Source of the DNA: Eggerthellaceae bacterium
GTDB lineage: Bacteria; Actinomycetota; Coriobacteriia; Coriobacteriales; Eggerthellaceae
Reading direction: 5' to 3'
DNA length: 10,460 nt
NCBI GenBank assembly: GCA_900754495.1
Contig: CAAEDC010000235.1
Coordinates: 1-10,460, forward strand
Below are positions 5,926 to 10,460 of the stretch, piece by piece. A program made the position numbers and the translations under genes. The notes beneath the pieces were generated by a model. That model had not been told where the DNA came from, ran no database searches, and was given only the letters and a program-made list of their open reading frames with translations. How positions within the stretch are numbered: position 1 is the stretch's first letter; every line of letters starts with the position of its first letter.

Positions 5926-7518
5926 ATGATCGAAAAAGTATGCATGGTGCTCATCTTCATCGGCGTGGCCGTGGGCGTGGGCATCTACTGCCGCAAATCG
6001 ACGTCCACCGTCGACGGGTTCGTGCTGGGCGGCCGCAACGTCGGCCCGTGGATGAGCGCGTTCGCCTACGGGACCAGCTACTTCTCGGCTGTCGTGTTCG
6101 TCGGCTACGCCGGCCAGTTCGGTTTCAAGTACGGCATCGCCGCCGTGTGGGCGGGCATCGGCAACGCCATCCTGGGCTCGCTTCTGGCTTGGTGGGTGCT
6201 CGGTCCGCGCACGCGCGAGATGACGCACCGCCTGGGCGCCCAGACGATGCCGGAGTTCTTCGGTCTGCGCTACCAATCCAAAGCGCTGCGCATCGCGTCG
6301 GCGGCTATCATCTTCGTCTTCCTCATCCCCTACACGGCATCGGTCTACAACGGCCTGTCGCGCCTGTTCGGGATGGCGTTCGGGCTGCCCTACGACGTGT
6401 GCGTCATCGGAATGGCGGTGGTGACGTGCATCTACGTTGTGGTCGGCGGCTACATGGCCACGGTCATGAACGACTTCATCCAGGGCATCGTGATGCTCAT
6501 CGGCATCGTCGCGGTCATCGCGGCGGTCCTCGCCGGCAATGGCGGGTTCGCGGAGGCGATCATCCAGCTCTCCCAGATCCCCGCCGAGGGCACGGCGCTC
6601 GAAGGAGCGTTCACCAGCATGTTCGGCCCGGACCTGTTCAACTTGCTCGGCGTGGTGGTCCTGACGAGCCTGGGCACGTGGGGTCTGCCGCAGATGGTCC
6701 AGAAGTTCTACGCGATCAAGAGCGGCCCGGCGGTCAAGCAGGGCGCCATCATCTCGACGTTGTTCGCGTTCGTGGTCGCGGGCGGATCGTACTTCCTGGG
6801 CGGGTTCGGCCGCCTGTACAGCGACCAGATCGAATACGCCGCCGACGGCACGCCCATCTACGACTCCATCATCCCCACGATGCTCTCGTCGCTGCCTGAC
6901 ATCCTCATCGGCATCGTCATCGTGCTGGTGCTGTCCGCGTCGATGTCGACCCTCTCGTCGCTGGTGCTCACGTCGTCGTCGACGCTCACTATCGACGTGA
7001 TCAAGGGCAACATCGTCAAGGACATGTCCGAGAAGAAGCAGCTTTCCTGCATGCGCGTGTTGCTGGTGCTGTTCATCATCGTGTCGGCCGTGATGGCGCT
7101 CGTGCAGTACCACTCGTCCATCGTGTTCATCGCGCAGCTGATGTCCTACTCGTGGGGCGCGCTCGCCGGCGCGTTTTTGGGCCCGTTCCTCTGGGGCCTC
7201 TACTCGGGCCGCATCTCCAAGGCGGCGGTGTGGTGCTCGTTCGCCATAGGCGTGGGGCTGACGGTGGTCAACATGGCGCTGGGCTTCGCCGGCACGCCGC
7301 TCATCGCCTCGCCCATCAACTGCGGAGCGCTGTGCATGCTGCTCTCGCTCGTCGTCGTGCCGCTGGTGAGCCTGGTCACCAAGCCGGTTCCTTTCGAGGT
7401 GAACCCACCCACGCTGCAGGGCGCCATCGATCGCGAGTTCCAGCACGAGCTCGACGTGGAGGCGACGGTCGAAAAGCCGTTCGAGAAGGTGTACCGCCGA
7501 GCAAGCGAGGAAGCCTAG
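5926..7518 (+). CDS. Sodium:solute symporter (SSS family)
   Basis: 530-residue inner-membrane protein of the SSS family (PF00474, LeuT fold), expected to couple Na+ entry to uptake of an organic solute. The chain is almost entirely hydrophobic helices, about 13 expected. The early motif DGFVLGGRNVGPW (about 26-38), common to the family, and the helix containing SASMSTLSS (337-345), which carries the Na+-site serines/threonines in PutP and vSGLT, are both visible. The cytosolic tail after about residue 485 is charged (EKVYRRASEEA at the end). The start at 5926 has AGGA (5913-5916) nine bases upstream and gives the normal short N terminus; the much longer open frame upstream is antisense to the kinase gene. 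The family includes proline, pantothenate, sugar and carboxylate carriers; the substrate cannot be assigned. The Tyr/Phe-rich leader frame hints at aromatic compounds, as speculation only. Confidence 0.9.
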   Translation: MIEKVCMVLIFIGVAVGVGIYCRKSTSTVDGFVLGGRNVGPWMSAFAYGTSYFSAVVFVGYAGQFGFKYGIAAVWAGIGNAILGSLLAWWVLGPRTREMTHRLGAQTMPEFFGLRYQSKALRIASAAIIFVFLIPYTASVYNGLSRLFGMAFGLPYDVCVIGMAVVTCIYVVVGGYMATVMNDFIQGIVMLIGIVAVIAAVLAGNGGFAEAIIQLSQIPAEGTALEGAFTSMFGPDLFNLLGVVVLTSLGTWGLPQMVQKFYAIKSGPAVKQGAIISTLFAFVVAGGSYFLGGFGRLYSDQIEYAADGTPIYDSIIPTMLSSLPDILIGIVIVLVLSASMSTLSSLVLTSSSTLTIDVIKGNIVKDMSEKKQLSCMRVLLVLFIIVSAVMALVQYHSSIVFIAQLMSYSWGALAGAFLGPFLWGLYSGRISKAAVWCSFAIGVGLTVVNMALGFAGTPLIASPINCGALCMLLSLVVVPLVSLVTKPVPFEVNPPTLQGAIDREFQHELDVEATVEKPFEKVYRRASEEA

Positions 7519-7523
7519 GACAA

Positions 7524-7547
7524 GCCGCCTCTCTCAAGGGAGGCGGC
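7524..7547 (+). terminator. Intrinsic terminator-like hairpin after the symporter
   Basis: GCCGCCTCTC (7524-7533) pairs with GGGAGGCGGC (7538-7547) with one T-G pair and loop TCAA, five bases after the stop codon, followed by AAATTTG. The T-tract is short, but position and stem strength fit transcript termination. Confidence 0.65.
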
Positions 7548-7575
7548 AAATTTGCGCCCTGCTCTGATAGAAAAC

Positions 7576-7589
7576 ATATCAATTGATAT
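7576..7589. promoter_or_regulatory. Palindromic operator of the toxin-antitoxin operon
   Basis: ATATCAATTGATAT is a perfect 14-bp palindrome in a locally AT-rich stretch. It ends one base before a -10-like hexamer, so a bound protein would block RNA polymerase. The 11-base part TCAATTGATAT recurs exactly at 7648-7658. HTH antitoxins usually repress their own operon through such sites; binding by this antitoxin is inferred. Confidence 0.65.
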
Positions 7590-7590
7590 C

Positions 7591-7596
7591 TAGAAT
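7591..7596 (+). promoter_or_regulatory. -10 box of the toxin-antitoxin operon
   Basis: TAGAAT matches the -10 consensus in 5 of 6 positions and lies 54 bases before the antitoxin start, next to the palindrome at 7576-7589. The best -35 candidate (CTGATA, about 7565-7570) has a long 20-base spacer. An alternative arrangement uses TTGATA (7584-7589) as -35 with a -10 near 7609-7619. Confidence 0.45.
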
Positions 7597-7644
7597 AGCC
7601 ATTCACAGCATGATACGATATGACTGCTTGAAAGGGGGATCTCA

Positions 7645-8214
7645 ATGTCAATTGATATGACGGCACAGGAAATCAAGGATATCCGCGGAAAGTACCAGAT
7701 GTCGCGCAAGACGTTCTCGCAGCTGCTCGGCATCGGCGAGGCGAGCCTGGCGCGCTACGAGAGCGGCGGCAAGCCCACCAAGGCCAACGCCAACCTCATC
7801 CGCGCCGCCGAGAATCCGCGCTTCATGGCGGACTGCCTCAAACGCGACGGCGCCGCGCTGCCCGACAAGCAGCGCGCGAAAGCCGAGCAGATCGTGTACT
7901 CGATGGTCTATTTCGACGAGGAGGGCGAGATCATGGATATGACCGACATGTACCTGTTGACGCTGGAGCAGGAGATCCTCAACGAGCACGCCGCAAGCGT
8001 GATGGCGGATATCGACAGGCTTGCGGAAGAGGCGGAGGACAGCGGCGATGAAACGCTTTCGCTCGTTTTGAACGATATGGCGCTGTATATCGCGCAGGCG
8101 AAGTTTGAAATCACCGGAAAGGAGGGGCGCAGCAAAGAGTCTCTGGTGAAGATCCGCGCACAGATCGATTCGGTGCACGATATCGCGCTTCGATGCGTCG
8201 CGAGGGCAGCCTAA
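7645..8214 (+). CDS. HTH antitoxin of a zeta-type toxin-antitoxin system
   Basis: 189-residue protein with an N-terminal helix-turn-helix of the Xre/MqsA (YgiT) type at about 6-60: the stretch MSRKTFSQLLGIGEASLARY (19-38) followed by ESGGKPTKANANLIRAAENP is the typical motif. The remainder is acidic and helical (for example DEEGEIMDMTDMY and RLAEEAEDSGDE) and should bind and neutralise the toxin. Start 7645 has AAAGGGGG (7631-7638) six bases upstream. Its stop codon overlaps the toxin ATG (TAATG), so the two genes are translationally coupled. The organisation is that of PezA-PezT, with HTH and neutralising part in one protein. It should also repress the operon via the palindrome at 7576-7589 and its partial copy over its own codons 2-5. 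The pairing rests on context plus motifs. Confidence 0.82.
   Translation: MSIDMTAQEIKDIRGKYQMSRKTFSQLLGIGEASLARYESGGKPTKANANLIRAAENPRFMADCLKRDGAALPDKQRAKAEQIVYSMVYFDEEGEIMDMTDMYLLTLEQEILNEHAASVMADIDRLAEEAEDSGDETLSLVLNDMALYIAQAKFEITGKEGRSKESLVKIRAQIDSVHDIALRCVARAA
7648..7658. repeat. Second copy of the operator core within the antitoxin start
   Basis: TCAATTGATAT here is identical to 7579-7589. It covers codons 2-5 of the antitoxin gene (Ser-Ile-Asp-Met), 69 bases downstream of the first copy. It may be a second low-affinity site for autoregulation. An 11-base exact repeat at this distance is unlikely by chance in GC-rich DNA. Confidence 0.6.
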
Positions 8215-9020
8215 TGGAGAGGAGCTACACGCAGGAAGAATTCAGGCGCGCCCGGAAAAAGATCGTCGAGAAGCTTCTCGTCCCATCGGCGTTGCGTCCG
8301 GTCGATTCCCCCACGGCATTCTTACTGGGAGGGCAGAGCGGGGCGGGAAAAACCACCTTGCACGGCGTTTTGAGGGATCGTCTGGATGACAATGTCATCG
8401 TCATCAACGGCGACGAGTATTGTGCGAAGCATCCTCGTTACCGCGAATTCGATCGCGAGTACGGTCCAGAATCCGTCAACCATACGGCTGAATGGGCGGG
8501 GCGCATGACAGAGGAGCTCATCGATACGCTTTCCCGCAAGGGCTACAACCTCATCATCGAGGGGACGCTGCGCACGGCGGAGGTTCCGACCAAAACGGCG
8601 ACGCTTCTGCGCGAGAGGGGGTACGCGGTTTCCCTTGCCCTCATGGCGGTGAAGCCGGAAATCTCGCTGATCAGTTGCCAGATCCGCTATGAGGAGATGC
8701 GTATTGCGGGAACCGTCCCGCGCGCGACGGATCCCGCCCATCACAACAAGATCGTCCATGATATCGTGGGGAACCTGGCGGTGCTCGAAAGGTCGGGGCT
8801 GTTCGACGAGGTTTTCCTATACAACCGCGCCCGCGCCTGCCTTTTTCCTCGCGAAGGGGAGCGGCGTCCCGCCAGCGAAGTCCTTCACGAGGCGTTGTTC
8901 GGTGGCTGGACCGATGAGGAGCGCCAGCACAAGGAAGCGCTGGAGCTCCTCATCGCCCAGCTTCGCGCTCGTGCCGATGCGCGGGAGGCCGAAGCGCGCC
9001 GGCGGTTCTTCGAGCGGTAG
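8214..9020 (+). CDS. Zeta toxin family protein (PezT-like kinase)
   Basis: 268-residue P-loop kinase of the zeta toxin family. Walker A GGQSGAGKT is at 39-47 (K46, T47). INGDEY (65-70) holds the probable catalytic Asp D67, and IEGTLRT (115-121) is a conserved segment of the family. The conserved basic positions R158 and R170 lie in the lid-side region. Known members phosphorylate UDP-N-acetylglucosamine at the 3'-OH and so poison peptidoglycan synthesis; some homologues target other nucleotides. The start at 8214 overlaps the antitoxin stop by one base and has GAGGG (8202-8206) at the right distance; the in-frame ATG at 8193 would add seven residues. The protein appears full length with an arginine/glutamate-rich C-terminal helix. 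Codon choice is somewhat less GC-biased than in flanking genes, consistent with horizontal acquisition. Confidence 0.9.
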   Translation: MERSYTQEEFRRARKKIVEKLLVPSALRPVDSPTAFLLGGQSGAGKTTLHGVLRDRLDDNVIVINGDEYCAKHPRYREFDREYGPESVNHTAEWAGRMTEELIDTLSRKGYNLIIEGTLRTAEVPTKTATLLRERGYAVSLALMAVKPEISLISCQIRYEEMRIAGTVPRATDPAHHNKIVHDIVGNLAVLERSGLFDEVFLYNRARACLFPREGERRPASEVLHEALFGGWTDEERQHKEALELLIAQLRARADAREAEARRRFFER

Positions 9021-9088
9021 CGGATGCCCACGCTTCGGCTCCAAAGGCGGAGCGGAGTTCCGGCTTCTGCGTGAGCGGGGTCGAATGT

Positions 9089-9151
9089 GAAAAGGGGATG
9101 GGCGGTTTGCTCGTTTGGAATAAAACGAGAAGAACCGCCCATCCCCTTTTC
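9089..9151. terminator. Bidirectional terminator, 19-bp palindrome with nested stem
   Basis: 9089-9107 is the exact reverse complement of 9133-9151. Inside, CTCGTTT (9110-9116) pairs with AAACGAG (9123-9129) around GGAATA. A CCCCTTTT run ends the hairpin on both strands, so it can terminate the toxin mRNA (stop 9020) and the convergent transporter mRNA (stop 9160). The right arm shares 13 bases, AGAAGAACCGCCC, with 65-77. The 68 bases between toxin stop and hairpin hold nothing else recognisable. Confidence 0.8.
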
Positions 9152-9159
9152 GAATCCAG

Positions 9160-10460
9160 CTAGATCCCCAGCACCTGCATCACGAGAAGCGCGACAGTGA
9201 GGATGGTGACGATCGCAACGGTCGCCCAGATCAGGATGCGGGACACGATGCCGCTGCGATGGGCTCCCATCACGTGCTTGTCCGCGGCGATGAGCGCCAT
9301 GAACACCAGCAGCACCGGCAGGATCAGGCCGTTGATGAACTGGGCGGTGAGCATCACGGCCATCAGGTCGATGCCGGGGATCAGCACGATCGCGGCGGCC
9401 AGCACGATGATGAACGTGAAGATGCTCTTGAACAGCGGTGCCTCGCGCCACTTGAACGACACGCCCGCCTCCCAGCCGAACGCCTCGCAGATGACGAACG
9501 CCGTGGTGAGCGGCAAGACGCATGCCGCCAAAAACGATGCGGCGATGAGCCCGATCGCGAACAGCGCCTCGGCATAGGGGCCGGCGAACGGCGCTAGCGC
9601 CGAGGCCGCGTCGGCGGCAGAGGAGATCTCGATGCCCTGAGGGTAGAGCACCGTGCCGGTGGTGACGATGATGAACCACGCGACGAGGCATGCGGCGATG
9701 GTGCCGGCGACGACATCGACCTTCTGGAGGGGGTAGTCCTCCATGTCGACGCCCTTCTCGACGACGTTGCTCTGCGAGTAGAACATCATCCACGGCGCGA
9801 TGGTGGTGCCGATCATCGAGATGATCAGCGAGATGAAGCTCTGGTCGTTGACGAGCTTGGGCACCACGGTGCTGTGGAGCGCGTCGTTCCAATCGGGCTG
9901 CGACAGGAGCGCCGCGACGACGTAGGTGACGAAAACGAGCGAGAGGATGAGGAACACCTTCTCGACACGCTTGTAGCTGCCGCCGACGACCAGCAGCCAC
10001 ACGGCGACCGCGGCGACCGGCACGGCGACGTAGCGCGACACGCCGAACATCTCCATGCCCGACGCGATGCCGGCGAACTCCGAGAACGTGGTGCACACGT
10101 TGCCGATGAGCAGGGCGAACATCGCCAATGCCGTAAGACGGATGCCGAAGCTCTCGCGGATGAGCGCGGCGAACCCCTTGCCGGTGACGGCGCCCATTTT
10201 GGACGCGGTCATCTGAACCACCAGCAACAGCACGCACATCACGGGGATCACCCACAGCGTGGCGTAGCCGAACTCGGCGCCCACGGTGGAGTACGTCGAG
10301 ATGCCGCCCGCGTCGTTTCCCGCCATGGCGGTGACAATGCCCGGGCCGAGCGCGGCCAGAACCAGCAGGAACTTGCTGCGCTGCTTCTTGACGACGGGTT
10401 CCGCGGTCGTCGCAAGCTCGGCCGTCTTCGCCGCATCCTCCGTGCGCGCGGCGTCGGCGC
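9160..10460 (-). CDS. NRAMP-family divalent metal transporter, NRMT-like (partial)
   Basis: 432 residues are visible; the stop is at 9160 and the start lies beyond 10460, since no start codon is seen in the visible N-terminal tail (Ala/Glu/Thr-rich, then KKQRSKFLL). Membrane protein of the NRAMP/SLC11 family (PF01566). Helix 1 carries GPGIVTAMAGNDAGG, so the usual metal-binding DPGN reads DAGG. Helix 6 carries GTTIAPWMM (about 9781-9810), so the canonical AxxM reads TxxA, losing the sulfur ligand that favours transition metals. These changes resemble the NRAMP-related Mg2+ transporters (NRMT), one of which was studied from Eggerthella lenta; I therefore favour Mg2+ or Mn2+ uptake over iron or manganese specificity. 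An internal ATG at 10326 lies inside helix 1 and cannot be the start. It is convergent with the toxin gene and separated from it by the 9089-9151 terminator. Confidence 0.85.
   Translation of the reverse strand, partial: ADAARTEDAAKTAELATTAEPVVKKQRSKFLLVLAALGPGIVTAMAGNDAGGISTYSTVGAEFGYATLWVIPVMCVLLLVVQMTASKMGAVTGKGFAALIRESFGIRLTALAMFALLIGNVCTTFSEFAGIASGMEMFGVSRYVAVPVAAVAVWLLVVGGSYKRVEKVFLILSLVFVTYVVAALLSQPDWNDALHSTVVPKLVNDQSFISLIISMIGTTIAPWMMFYSQSNVVEKGVDMEDYPLQKVDVVAGTIAACLVAWFIIVTTGTVLYPQGIEISSAADAASALAPFAGPYAEALFAIGLIAASFLAACVLPLTTAFVICEAFGWEAGVSFKWREAPLFKSIFTFIIVLAAAIVLIPGIDLMAVMLTAQFINGLILPVLLVFMALIAADKHVMGAHRSGIVSRILIWATVAIVTILTVALLVMQVLGI

Noticed and set aside
5725..7446. 573-codon minus-strand frame opposite the symporter
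   Set aside because: Extremely rich in Arg, His, Asp and Glu with no recognisable motif, typical of the antisense of a hydrophobic membrane protein gene.
8885..10255. Minus-strand frame overlapping the NRAMP gene in another frame and running into the toxin gene
   Set aside because: The NRAMP frame has family motifs and membrane helices; this one is Arg/His-rich and crosses the terminator palindrome at 9089-9151.

Overview
The window is GC-rich throughout. Its gene content (a TrpB2-type tryptophan synthase beta chain next to a phenylacetate-CoA ligase, a sodium:solute symporter, an NRAMP-related transporter with an altered metal site) suggests an anaerobic actinobacterium of the class Coriobacteriia, close to Eggerthella. 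That placement is inferred from protein flavour and codon use, not from a database search.

Positions 1-3361 hold one transcription unit. A promoter near 147-174 feeds a complete T-box riboswitch (about 181-480). Its specifier triplet reads as UGG (Trp, 269-271), and its T-box base C420 fits the usual G73 discriminator of bacterial tRNA-Trp. It controls trpB2 (514-1902) and, after a 123-base gap with a strong hairpin, a PaaK-like aryl-acetate-CoA ligase (2026-3267). I read the pair as a tryptophan-scavenging operon: TrpB2 would use indole plus serine, and the ligase would activate an aryl acetate such as indole-3-acetate for reductive carboxylation to indolepyruvate by an oxidoreductase encoded elsewhere.

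Positions 3362-5475 hold a tyrosine-phosphatase-like protein of the HCxxGKDR type (+ strand, TTG start) and, convergent to it, a small-molecule kinase of the APH/choline kinase fold (- strand) with an unorthodox catalytic loop. Between them lies a 26-bp inverted repeat.

Positions 5476-7547 start with a 450-base divergent intergenic region. It contains a candidate 39-codon leader peptide ending in a Tyr/Phe-rich run and a set of mutually exclusive short hairpins, then a sodium:solute symporter (5926-7518) with its own hairpin terminator.

Positions 7560-9151 hold a toxin-antitoxin operon: a 189-residue HTH antitoxin and a zeta/PezT-type toxin overlapping by one base. A palindromic operator sits next to the promoter, and an 11-bp copy of it covers the antitoxin start codons. 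A large palindromic bidirectional terminator closes the operon. Positions 9160-10460 (- strand, N terminus outside the window) hold an NRAMP-family transporter whose substrate-site motifs resemble the Mg2+-transporting NRMT branch.

Several intergenic junctions carry perfect or near-perfect palindromes (1-34, 3296-3328, 4267-4331, 9089-9151). No rRNA, tRNA, CRISPR array or insertion sequence was seen.
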